From positions 7,124,501 through 7,188,500 of the forward strand of contig CM067536.1 of assembly GCA_034509925.1 (NCBI GenBank): a DNA stretch of 64,000 nucleotides. Reading direction: 5' to 3'. This stretch comes from Hirudinaria manillensis (lineage: Eukaryota > Annelida > Clitellata > Hirudinida > Hirudinidae). Within the stretch, counting starts at the first letter, position 1, and the number at the start of each line of letters is the position of its first letter. The notes beneath the pieces are model-generated. The model was not told the origin of the DNA, did no database searches, and saw nothing but the letters and a program-made list of their open reading frames with translations. The position numbers and the translations under genes are program-made. Shown piece by piece: positions 27,901-40,700 of the stretch.

Positions 27901-30900
27901 CTATCAGTGCTCATTAAGTTTGCACGAATATTCATGACGTGCATTTTGTAGGAAGCTAATAAATCCAGGTCCGAAATCAGCCTAGGAAAGTGACTCAGAA
28001 TCACATCGGGCAATTTTTGTTTACCTTAATTCAAATCACTGACATTCCCCAGATGCACGTCAATCCTAATAATACCAACCAATCATTGCAATCAGGCGAT
28101 CAATCCGCGATGTTGTAAAAATATGTGAATTTTTAAACAATTACGATTGGAATTTATCACAGAAATTAACACCTTTATTTTCTGTCATTTAATTATAAAA
28201 AAGAAGAATAAATACAAAAAGAAATTACTCTAACTCTTAAGTCACCTTAAGGCACAAGGAATGCTTATTTAGCAGGGCCTTAAAAAAGACCTTTTTGTGG
28301 TCAATTCAATGTTTGAGAAGTCAAACTTAGCCAGACTTAGGGCATGAAGTTACATTAAGATGGATAAATATTGCAGGATAAATATTGCATTGGGCAGAGT
28401 TTAATGACAGTCGCTATAGCTGGAATTAATAATAACATAATTTATTACTAATACTAAAGGTCAATTGACCATTAACTAAAAAAATAATTAATTAATTAAT
28501 TAATTAATTAGTTGTCAACTTTTGATCGTCCAATGAGAATCAGGATCATCCATGGTTGAAGCACCAGCGAGGGCTCCAAAAACAAAATACTTTATGCGTA
28601 AAAATAAACTGAGAAAGAAATTTTGGATTTTAAATAAAAATCAATTTAAAATCAGTTTCACAGGTGTTTCTTATGAGGATGACCTTGCCAGGGTCAAAAC
28701 ATGCCAGGTCAACTTCTCCTTGTGGTACTAATATCATTATGATAATCGTTCTGTTGATTATAATTCCTATAACATCACTATCACGACCGTTCTCGTCCAT
28801 CACAACATTTAGATTAAGAATTAAGTAAAAGAAGAATTCCCGGGATTCCAGTTTAAATTCAAAATTTTACTTAATTCGCTTTTAATTTCTAAACAAACTA
28901 ATTGGAAAATTAAAGAATCCGTTGAAGAATCTGGAAGCAGAAGAAGTTGAAGGTTGTTGCAATTGCACATAACAAAGCGTAACAGTATGCGATTACATTA
29001 TGCGATTAAATTATGCGATTACATTATGCGGTTATATTATGCGATTACATTATGCGGTTACAATTATTTATTCGAAAGAATACAATTATTTATTTGAAAC
29101 AAACTTTTTTTGAATCCCTTTTTGACTTCAGCTGTGTCTTTGAGAGTTGACAGGTCTTCTCGTTCTCCATCTTGTCGATGTTCAGGGCCGCATCCTTCAC
29201 CCTCAGTATCCTCTCCTCTGATGAGGAGCCCCCAGGTTCCTGATGCCGGTTAAAATTAAATCGTTAAAGTGGTTAAGTGATGATGATTGGTGGTAGGATG
29301 AAAGAGAAAAATAAATTATGTTAATGCATGGGATGATATGTCATGCTAACCAAGGTAATGCAATGATGACAATACATTTGACATATCCTTAATGTCACCT
29401 AATGCATTGCCTACCTAACAGCACTTCACTTTGTTATTGTTGTAAAGTTGAGAATACTGAACTCAACTCAAGTCACCAGATGATAGTATAATGTCTCAGT
29501 GTTAGTTATGAATGTTTACCAGTTAAGCAGAAAAATTTGACTTAACTGATAAAAACAGGAAGTAAATAATTTTATTATTAAAGCATCAGATTACCTGCTA
29601 ATTAAGACAAAGGATTACAACTCAATTAATATTAATGCATTTCTTCCACATACATTAACAACTTAATTAATCATTCATGTTAGTTAATTTATTAATCAAT
29701 GAATTATTCATGACTATAACCAAATAACCTTCTTAATGGCAGAGTCACCTTCATTTATGACCTTTGCACCATCCAATGAAGTGCCAGACGAGGCCTTGGA
29801 AATACCATCGACCATGGTCTCTTCTTCGTTTCCTCTCGTGAGTTCGCTTTTAAACATCTCCGCGAACGTCCCTTCCTTCCGCGAGCCGTCGACGTCGCCG
29901 AGGAAATAGGCCGTCGAGAGATTTAATCCTAAAATAGCAGAATTTAATTCAACAATTTAAAAATTATGTTAATTTATTCTTAACATAATTGCTTCTAAGT
30001 GAGCAGATCAAAAACCATTCCCAGCCATTAGTGACACAGCATTTAATTGAGCAATATATAAAGAAAATCTATAGACAAAACTATTGGAGACACATCAAAC
30101 ATAAATCCATAACAACTTGGCCACCTGATGCTAAAGTAAATGGCACAACTACAAGCCAACCTTTTCAACATTAATTATATTCCAACCTTGAGAGACCAAA
30201 GGCACATCCTCTGACTGCTCGATAACAACCGCATCTTTCATTTCTGATTCCTGGGTCGTATCTGCGACATCAGAAGTCATCTCTCGAGACGGCTGCTCTT
30301 GAACGTCAGAATTCTCCTCGACCGGTCGAGAACTTTCGTCTCCGCGAATTTCAGTTTCCTCCGACGCTTGCGGTTCCTCGTCGGATGCTCGGGCTTCGGC
30401 AAACGGTTCCGTGGATGTTTGCGGGGTCTCCACGCTCGACTGGGAAGCCACGGGTTCCTCTTTTGTGGAACCGACTTCTGAAGACGAGGAGATGGACCTG
30501 ACCTCGTCGGACTTTGGCCCGGCGGCCAATGACGGAGGAGTCGGCTCCGAGGAGTTTTGTTGGGAAGTCTGCTTCTGCTTGGAAGAAAAATCCATCTTGG
30601 TAATTTTGATGTTGAAATTTCATTGTTTTCCATCACAATCAGAAAATTAATAAAAATCATGTAACTATGAAACGAAATTCAATTTTATATTACATCATTA
30701 ATTACATTTAAAGTTAAGTTAAATGAGTTAAATTAAATATAATGACTGTAGTGAATTTATTCACTTTTGTATTAGAGAAGGAATCCTCAAATCCCTCTCG
30801 AAATTTCTTCTTTAGGACTAAAACTTTGGTTCCTGTCTCGTCCAATTTCACAGTTGCCAAAGTGTTCACGTAAGTCTTGAATTGCTGCCTGTTGGCCACT

Positions 30901-31019
30901 TTACGTACTGGATCATTCAGAAAGTTTTTGAAGTGACCAATTAAAGTAGGATTGGATACTTTGCCCCCATTTGCCAACATAAATTCCCGGACAATTTCCT
31001 GCGTAAATAAGGGATCCAT
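24902..31019 (-). CDS. SOWAH family ankyrin-repeat protein (Sosondowah)
   Basis: SOWAH proteins pair an N-terminal SOWAH domain with ankyrin repeats; their molecular role is poorly known. Exons (minus): 31019-30765, 30595-30187 (acceptor could instead be 18 bases further in), 29928-29749, 29217-29105, 27542-27342, 26233-26181, 25702-25468, 25219-24902, giving about 587 residues with matching phases. The N-terminal domain (about 5-80) starts MDPLFTQEIVREFMLANGG and contains LIGHFKNFL. A long acidic Ser/Glu-rich linker follows. Ankyrin repeats (about 340-450) contain DWLMKSC, DFVTGYNALHWACRNGN, ADVVKLLCGKYHVDANAR, GGYTPLHLAAMMGHENIIQ and VRDYSG, the family signature. The tail has Ser/Pro-rich motifs and ends FETVV, a class I PDZ-ligand pattern. 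I cannot choose among SOWAHA-D. The last acceptor (25219) rests on phase and is the weakest. Confidence 0.88.
26082..26115. repeat. ATT-rich stretch in a SOWAH intron
   Basis: Short ATT microsatellite within otherwise unique AT-rich intron sequence (25703-26180). Nothing else recognisable in this intron. Confidence 0.6.
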
Positions 31020-33235
31020 CTTGGCTAATAATTCGTGTTGACGTACTAGTCCCCTGTCATTTTCCTATACGTAAACAAGACCCGAATCGCAAAATTAGTT
31101 GTAAGCAGTGATGTTCTACTATGAAGAAAATAATTATTTCTAACGGTTAGTGAATTTTAGTTTTTTTATCATAATAGTATATTGTATAAAAAGGCCTAAT
31201 TAAATTATAGTTGAGTGCAGGGATAAGGTACTGTGATTAGTGGTGAATCAGTGACCCATTATTTGTCATAAACCAAAAATCTTTTCCGGTAGATTTTTAC
31301 TATAAATTTATTTACAATTTAATATGTAATATTTAAATATATAATTTATTTTTATTTCAATACCTAATTCGCAGTCAAACCGATGTCAATAGGTTTAGCA
31401 GTGAACCTCAAAAGTTGGGTAAGAAATATTAATATTTGCTGAATTCATCTTATATGCATATCATTCTTTGAAGTTTTTTTTACAATAAAATATTGTCGAA
31501 TAATTTGATGCTTCAAGCAAAAATATTTATATCCAATATTTATATATTTAACTTTGGCATTAATTTAACAAGTAATGATTAAATAACTTCAGGAACTTGC
31601 GATGAACCAGTTGCAGCTGGTCAAGTTGGGACCATCGTGATGTCAAAGTTCTCGAAATCTGTATAAAGGAAGTCAGAAAATAAGATTAGTAAGCACGTTA
31701 ATTAAATACGAGAATTAAATATTCAGAAATATTGATTTATTTACTAAATAATTTTTTTAGACGACTGCTAAGGCTTACCTTAGTTTGAAGAATGAGAGAC
31801 TTTAAATGCGTTATTAACTCGGTCTCATAACGAATAATTATAATCAATCTCATGATTAACAATCATTTTGAAGCAAAAATATAAAAAAAAAATTTATTCT
31901 CTTTTCAATCACGTTTAAACTCAAATCGACTGAAAGTCAATCAATGGTTGTTTTTTTTTTTAATGTTTTTGACTCTGAGTTGAATTTCTATGAATTCTTG
32001 GAAAAAGGCCTGAAGACTCAGTGGCACCTTTTTTTGACGTCTGTCAATCTTTTGCTGGTCATAAAACAGCTTTTGTTTACAAACATTTATCACCAAATTT
32101 ATTAAATTTTAAAGCTACCATTATGAATAATAACATCTCCAATATTAATCAATTTTATTTATATTACGAATAATTGCGACTAATTGGCAATATCATACTC
32201 GACTTAATTTTTAATCAAATCATTAAAACATTGAAATAAAGCGAGAAAATGGAAATTTAGGGAAATAAATTCTTTATAAATAATAATAAATAATTCTAAA
32301 AAAGTAATATATACTAAAAATAATAAATACTTACAAATCAATTATTATCCAAATACCACCATCTCAAAAATAAATAAAGGCACATACTCAACAAATCTTT
32401 AATCCATAAAATATCTAATGGCGATGACATTTAGCAGTTGGGAGTATAATAAGGGCCATAAAAATATCCTTAGGACGTTAATAAATCGATCCAACCAACT
32501 TCATTTGTCTAACGACATATGTGTACATAACGCCAGAGATGCTTGATATCAGTGCTGATTACATTAGCATTAGGGTTCGTGCTGGGTTTCGAACAATGCA
32601 CGTTATGACATGAACCCTTGTTATTTCCGGAAGAGAAGTCAAATACCGTTACTAGAAGAATGACGTCACTAATTGAATAAGTTTGTAGGTATTCCCGAAA
32701 TGGAGATTAAAACAGTGATAAACTAATTAATTATGAGCTCCGATGATCCATTGCATAATTTATTCAAATTTACTTGTTAGGACGGGCAGTGACTAAGCGC
32801 TTCATAATCTCATAACAGCCAAGACGCGTCCATGTTTGGTCAAGTCAATCAATTATTCATGCACTGATTTGCATAAAATTCTAAAATTGCTCGATCAAGT
32901 CTCGATCCTCAAAAAAATTGACGGAAGAAACTATTTCTAAAAATAGCTTTAATTGTCATTCATGAATATTCATGTATTCAAACCCGCCAAGATCAGCTGA
33001 GACAAGTGGCTACTGGTTGGTTTAAACCAGTTATTAAGAGCTTGCTACTCTTAGAAACACTTCGAGACAAAAGATTACGGTAGGCTTGACTTTAAGGCAA
33101 CAAGACAATAGATACAAAAACAACATCAACAACAACAACAACAAGTGCCTTTGATAAGGACTGTGTATATATATACATAAATAATTGTATTCTTTAGTTT
33201 AGAAGGCGACAACAATATTTCGATTGAACGTTTGG
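31020..33235. other. Divergent upstream region, SOWAH / OXR1-like
   Basis: 2.2 kb between the start codons of two divergently oriented genes. I found no coding exon, RNA gene or tandem array. Several AT-rich runs and the trinucleotide run near 33120-33145 (aacaac) are the only low-complexity features. Confidence 0.5.
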
Positions 33236-36200
33236 ATGCAGAACATGAACGGAAATTCACCTGAGAGTGTGCCAAAGATTATCATCGAGAACAGGTGATT
33301 GGATATTTTAAATCACTTATCAACAATGTTTATCATTACGCTAAAGGTGGTTGATTGTGCTTGTGTTTCAATCAGTTGCAAGCGTTGATATGTGTGTGGT
33401 TGATTGTGCATGTGTTTCAATCAGTTGCAAGCGTTGATATGTGTGTGGTTGATTGTGCATGTGTTTCAATCAGTTGCAAGCGTTGATATGTGTGTGGTTG
33501 ATTGTGCATGTGTTTCAATCAGTTGCAAGCGTTGATATGTGTGTGGTTGATTGTGCTTGTGTTTCAATCAGTTGCAAGCGCTTTAAACTTTCTTGCATCA
33601 TTCTTGAAATCCTCGATCAATCTGTTCTGCTTATGGCTGCTTATTAAATTAATAATTTATTTATTTATTTTTTGTTAAAGATGAGGATTGATACTTAATA
33701 CTAACTGTGTAGGTAGCTTAAGCGAAGTTGATGCCAATCAAATCAACCTGATTGATTTTCATTCCCGAGTTGTTGTTGTTGTGAGCGTTGATAGGGGATC
33801 GGGTTGATTCGTAATTGTAATTAACAATATTATTCAGATTAATTAATTAAATAATTCTTTAAATTTTTAATTCATCCCAACGTTGATTTCCGGAAGTGAT
33901 GCAATGCAAGGTCATCTCCCGAGAACAATGACCTGATAGTATTAACTAGGAATTAATAAATAATTTAAACAAAATTTTAAAAAAATTATTAAAAAACAAA
34001 TGACAAGAATTGAAAGCATTTGTAAAATAAATATTTTGACAGAATTAAATTTAATTAAATTTGACATTTAATTAGGTCATTTTTAATCCATTTTTATCGC
34101 CGTAATATTTAGATTTGAGACTAATTGATATTCATGCTTACGTCTTGCTTTCTATTTTGAGAACTGCCACAAATAGTTCACTTGTGAACTTGTGCAACAT
34201 TCATTACAATTAACAATGGGGCGCCTTGAGATCTTAAGAAAACTAACTTTTTGATTCTAAGGTACTGTTGACAATAATTTTTGTTGTTGACAAAATTGGA
34301 AAAAAAATTATTATTTCTGATTTAGTAAAAATATTAATTGATTGAATTTCAAATGTTCCAAGCTGTTCTTTTAAGTCTCATTTATTTCGAGGTGGAGCGC
34401 TACATAAATGGTCGCGGCACAACCGAATTTTGAATGTCTAGAGGGAGCGCTACATAAATAAATTTATGTATCTGAATGTTTAGTAATTCAAATTGGTCCC
34501 ATTAGGAGCAAGCAGGCATGTTCTAAAACAAACTGCTTTAAATAATTTGTTATTCTCTCGATATAATTTAATTTATGGTTAATTTACGTTAATGGACCAA
34601 GGGTCCTACATCTTGTCAAACTTGTGACTGCTTGTAAGATGCGTGACCATTAACACGTTCAAGAAAATGACGTCAAAAATGACGGATGACGACGGAAGTC
34701 AAAGTCACAATACCGCGTCAACGCGTTGAAATTCCGAAAAGGCAAAATTTTATTGCAACAATATCACTGCAGTTTATCATTGCAAGACATTTATGGCCAA
34801 TAAATTATAAACATGACCTGACAGTCAATTCTCAAAAGTAGTTTCAAAATAAGAAACGAAAATTCAAGATAAAACTGTTGACATGAAAGCTCTACTCTCG
34901 GCAGAATGTCATAAACTTGCCAATTGACGTTCTAAGACTTGGCGTCTTGAAAGCAACAATTGACATTGTATTGTTTTGTTTGTCCTGCCAATGTGACATT
35001 CTTCAAAGTATTGGTGCTTTATTGTTGCTGTTATTATTATTATTATGTTTTCACGAATAACTCAAATTCTTACAATTAATCGTAATTAATCATATTAATC
35101 ATTTTTCGATTTGTTTCATTTTGCAAATATAATTCACGGATTTAAAAGTGCAGAACATTACTTTATGATATTGATGAAGTGACAGGATCCTTCATTTTCG
35201 TGTTCAATTAGCTCGATATTCTGCTTCTAACCTGAAACATTCAGCACTTTATTCAGCACAGGCTAATGAAAAACAAAATGCACTCGTTTGAATAAATTGT
35301 TAAATAATTCCAATTATTTAAATTTGTTAGTAATTCAAATAATTTAAGATTTAAAGTTATTTTATCTAATTTATTTAAATTATTTATTTTACTAAACTAT
35401 TGAAGTTCCGACTTCACGCAACTGCCAGAGACAAACAACAACAACAACCACCAGAGCGACATTGGCGACAACAGAAGCAAGAACAACGACAAAAACATCT
35501 CCCTGAACTTCATCCAAGCGGAACGAGGAAGAGCCAGATCCTTTGACTTTGGGAGGTTCTTTCCAGGATCCAACAACAACAACAACAACAACAGCAACAG
35601 CACCACCACCAACAACAACAACAACAACCGTGATCATGGCAGTGAAAGAGATTCTCTACTCTGCTCTGATGACGGTAGGCAAATAAATAAATTGTTTGCC
35701 AAGAAGAAGTCCAAAGGTACGCGGAACGATACACATTTGTGACGACAAAGTTATATAAATTAATAATAATAATAAATAATTTATAAATATTTTAATCAAT
35801 AATTCATTTAATTAAATTAATCATTTAACATGCCAAACAACAAATAACAAGCAATAACCAATAATAAACAACAAATAATTAAATAAACAAAGAAAACAAC
35901 AACATAAGAACAAGTAACGACTAGAACCACAACATTAAAAAACACAATTGCATACGATTTCACAGCCGTGCAAGGCAAATCCAAATTCAGTGCGCGACCA
36001 ATAACTGCCTAATGGAAAAAAAATTGCACTCTACTATTCGGTTGCATTTCAGTCGAATTTCTGTCTCGAAATCGAACGAAAATCCTTTCTATAGATGTCA
36101 TTAAGGCGTATTTAATTAATTCATCGATGGATTAACAGTTTGCGAAGGAATTATTGCAAGGAATAATTCATTATTTAAGCTAAAATAGTCAAAAAAAAGC

Positions 36201-37692
36201 CGAAAAACTGCTGAAAATAAACTGATAATTATTTGTAGTTCGATTACCTTACATCGGTTTCTTAAAGAAGGGGTTTTTCAATAAGTTAAGGATAATTGGT
36301 GATCAATTGGTGCACATGTTGGATCAATTATTGAATGTTATTATTACATATTAACAGAAATTATTAATATTAATGTTGTTATTATTGTTATTAAATTAGT
36401 AGTAGTAATAGTTAATGTCATTCATGAATAATTAATTACGCATGCATTTATTTATAATAGAGGGATCGACGAAGGATAAAAGCAAGAACAAACTCATTCA
36501 AAAGTTCAACAACATGTTGAGGTAAGCGTTTGGTTTCTCTTCTGGTCAGTAGGTGGCAGGTTCAAATCCTGGTCTGTTCATAAAGAAATAACTAATGAGT
36601 GAATTAACCAATCTGTTTGTGTAATCTTTGAGCGAATAAATAATCGGTATTAATATTAATCAACCTACTTAATTATTCAGAAGGGGCTCTGATATTCCAA
36701 AAGTGGACAAATCAAGGACAGGGTCCATTGATTTCAGCAACGCCGCTCCGAAGAACCTCTTCCCAAACCACGTGCTCATTAACAAATCAGGTTGATCGGA
36801 ATTTATATTAGCATAATTTATTCATGAATCCATCGTTGTCTGTAATACTTAATCAATATAAAATATATGGCGCTACCGGTTTATAAGATCTGGTGTATTA
36901 TTTATTTACTTAATTAATTTGTTATAATGATATTCATAGTAATCAAAATAAGAATGTTGGAAAAGGTCATTATAAATTTTTATTATAATTGCTTAATCAT
37001 GATTGGCTAATGCGATTGGTATTTCCCCATGAAATGATACGATGAAGATATCAATCATAGACCAACTTGAGGTGCCAACCACTGAAAGAAGGGGATCACT
37101 GTTCGTTCAACCGAAAGGAACAATCCAACACAAGGTTAGATGATGATGACGACGACGACGATGATGATGATGATGATGATGATTGTGTTTGCGGACGTCA
37201 GTTTGTTTTTGTAAGGGATTACTCCAGTATCCAGGCAAATAAATGTAGCATCGGACGATTCGAATCAGAATGTTATCAGTGCCATAAGCTTAAATTAATG
37301 GAATACTAATAATATTAATAGTTTAACAAACCGATTGATAATGAATTATTATTATTATTATTTAAAATTACAAGAGTGTAATTGCAAATTTTTCAAGTAA
37401 ACAAATTAAAAAGAAACTATTTAAAAATTTGTATCAATAATTTCAGGTCAATAAACTTACTAACCAACAATTGCCCCATAAAGTATTCATCAACATTCAA
37501 TAGCTAATTTAGGATGAATATTCGTAATTAATATGATCATAATTATAATAAAATATGTTAATAGGTAGCGTCAGACGAATCGTTGGCATCCATTGCAGCG
37601 AAATACAAGTCAACTGTTGCTGAACTCAAAACATTGAATCGTCTCATGTCAATTCTCCTATTTCCAGGACAGGTTTGGAATGTTTTACTTAA

Positions 37693-37736
<44 letters not shown>

Positions 37737-40700
37737 TTAAATTAATTATGTAAATATATTATTGACTGTGAGTAAGACCAATTCATGAATAGCGACATAA
37801 ATTAGACAAGTTTGAAACATATTGTGACGGTTCAAAATAAAGTTCCGCTTTATTATTATAATATATCCACATAAATTACAGGTTATACACCGTCATTATT
37901 TAATTTAATAATAATAATAATAATAATAATGATAATAAAATTAAAACTAATTCTTTTCATCTTTAGGTCCTATTCGTACCTGGTGAGGACTATGTCAAAG
38001 AGTGCAGACGACCTTCAGAACCCTTCACGGATACTTTGGGAATCAAGAAAAACATCAGCAAAAAGGTCAAGTCTCTTTCCAGGCCGTGTTCGCCCGTGGT
38101 TCTTGGAAAGCTGGAAGAGGGATCTGCTTTTCAGGAAAGAAAGATTAAGAAGGTAATTATTCATGTAATCTATTCATTAATTATTCATGTGATATAATTT
38201 GCGTTTATAATAATTATTATTGTTGTTAAAATCATCTAAATTAATTCATCTAATTATTCATGTAATTAATCACCTAATAATAATTTTTGTAGATCTAATA
38301 GCACATACATGTATATCAATTACAAAGATTATTATAATTATAATTATATTGCTGCTATCTTGCAGCCAGTTGTGTTTTCTGGAGAGGCAAAATACATGAC
38401 AGGAGGAGAGGTCGGTGTCAAAATTTATTATTATTAATGTTATTATTATTATTATTATAAATATTATTATTATTATTTAATTTTTATTGTTTATTATAAA
38501 TACGAAACATGACATTTAATAATAATGCAAAATAATGTTATGGAATTCATTGATATACCAGGGGTAAATATTTAAATCATAATAACTCACTTTAAAAAGA
38601 CATTTTCATAAACCAGATTAATTATTCACGTAATTTACTAAATTTTCACAAAATATTTTAATTAATTAATTATTTTTTAATACTTTAATCTTTAATAATT
38701 TTTAATAGAATAACCTGAAAGGTCTGCTGACGATAAGCGCTACAGAAGTGAGGTTCGATCCCTACAACAGGCTGAAAGGAGATGAAATGGTCTCCGATGA
38801 AATCAACACCATCATTGGTCTCGTGAAATCCAAGATGTCTACCGCCTCCATCTTGCATTCTGCCAGTTTCCTGGTCGATAATCCATTCGATAGGTTTTGG
38901 AATTTATTTATTAAGTATATTAATTTTTTTTTTAAATTTTTATTTATAATTTTTAAGAATCGTTTTTTTATTTTTTATTTGTTTGTTTGTTTGATAACTT
39001 TAGCAATTGTAAAGGTAAAATTAAATTTTAAATGTTTTATTATTGTGATTATTTATTTTTGCTATTTTAATATGCTTATTGTAATTAAGGAATATATATT
39101 TATTTTAAAGAGTATGAATATATTTTTTAATAATTTTATTTTAAATTATTTTTTGAACAATTACAGGAAACCTGAGGAGAAAATTATTGACAGTCCGATT
39201 GGACCTCAGAAAGCTGTTTTTACAATTGGAAGTTTTTACGACGATGCGGAAAATGAAACCGAAAGAGAAGGTGGAAATTACTAAAAACAAAAAAAGATTT
39301 ATTATTAAAAATGAAATTAATATTTGACGATGTCAATAAAATAATATTAAATTTACATTTTTATGTTTTATATTTATTTTGGCATTTAAATTCAATCCAA
39401 ATACTAATAATAATAGATAAGATAATAAGATATTATGCTTTGAATCTGTAATAACTATTATTTCGATCTTGCTATTGCTTCAGTAAATTAATTAATTTCA
39501 TTAAAACAAATAAATTTAATTATTAACATCATTAATTTAAATATTAAAATTATTTTCAGTCGAGAAAGAGGCCAATTACCTTTGCTTAACTTTGGTCAGG
39601 AAAGCAAAGCAAGAGAGACCATTCGTAGAAGCTTTGGTCAAAATGTGTATCCCTGGACCTAATTGCATGGAGCATTATTTCATACTCAGGCCAAAAATGT
39701 GAGTAAACCACTATGTTCGATATTTCTCAAGATTCGTGTTTATTTGAAAGAAATTATAAAAAAAAAAACCGGGTGAAATATTGTAAATTAAACTTTAATT
39801 TCTATCTAACTGTTAAAAAATATTCCAAATTATGAACTTTTAATTAGTTGGTGACCTTACGTCCGATATTAATATGATTTGAGGTTGATTGTATTACATA
39901 TGACAGCAAGTTGTAACAACCTTTATTAATTTATATAATAATAACAGCAATTAATAATTAATAATTAGCTATTATTATTATTATAATAATGTAATAAGTA
40001 TAATATATTATATAATATAATTTATTTATTTATTTATTTATTTATAATTATATTTTTACATTTCCATCGGAAAAGATCTCAGGATTTGCAAGTATTCCTG
40101 AAACTTCACTTCCCTGACAAGCTGAACCCATCTGACCCCAACCATTCTTTGATCACATTCACGGACATCGACGCACAGGTCAACAGTTAACTACAATCTA
40201 TAATAATAATAATTATTATTATGTGAAATAAAGCCACTAGCTCACGCGCACGGCGCTATATAAATAACATATTATTATTATTATTATTATTTGAAATATT
40301 ATTATTTTTTGTCGTCATATTAATTATTAATTATTATTTATTATACATTATTTATTATTTATAATAATAATAATAATAATAATAGGGGTAATGGTAACTA
40401 TTATTTCACTTGAATAATTAACTTAACTTTAATTAAATTCATATTCTTCCAATATTAATAATTATTTATAAGACTTAATCAACCAATCTACAGGTTTAAA
40501 TATCAATATTTAATAATTTGAAAGATAATATTTTTTATTTGAATGAAATTTAATTTAAAATTTAAATTATTAAATTATTCTTTTAAAAATCAAAGGCCAA
40601 CAATTCCAGTTTGAGACGCAAATTGTCCATCGCTGAACTGTGCAACTTGGCACTTCCAGATTTGTCAGATCCCAGTCACATATTTAATGACGGTCACGTG

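Noticed and set aside
36545..36580. tRNA gene suggested by the T-arm-like ggttcaaatcc
   Set aside because: A caggttcaaatcctg hairpin is present, but no acceptor stem, D-arm or A box can be placed upstream. At best it is a tRNA-derived remnant in an intron.
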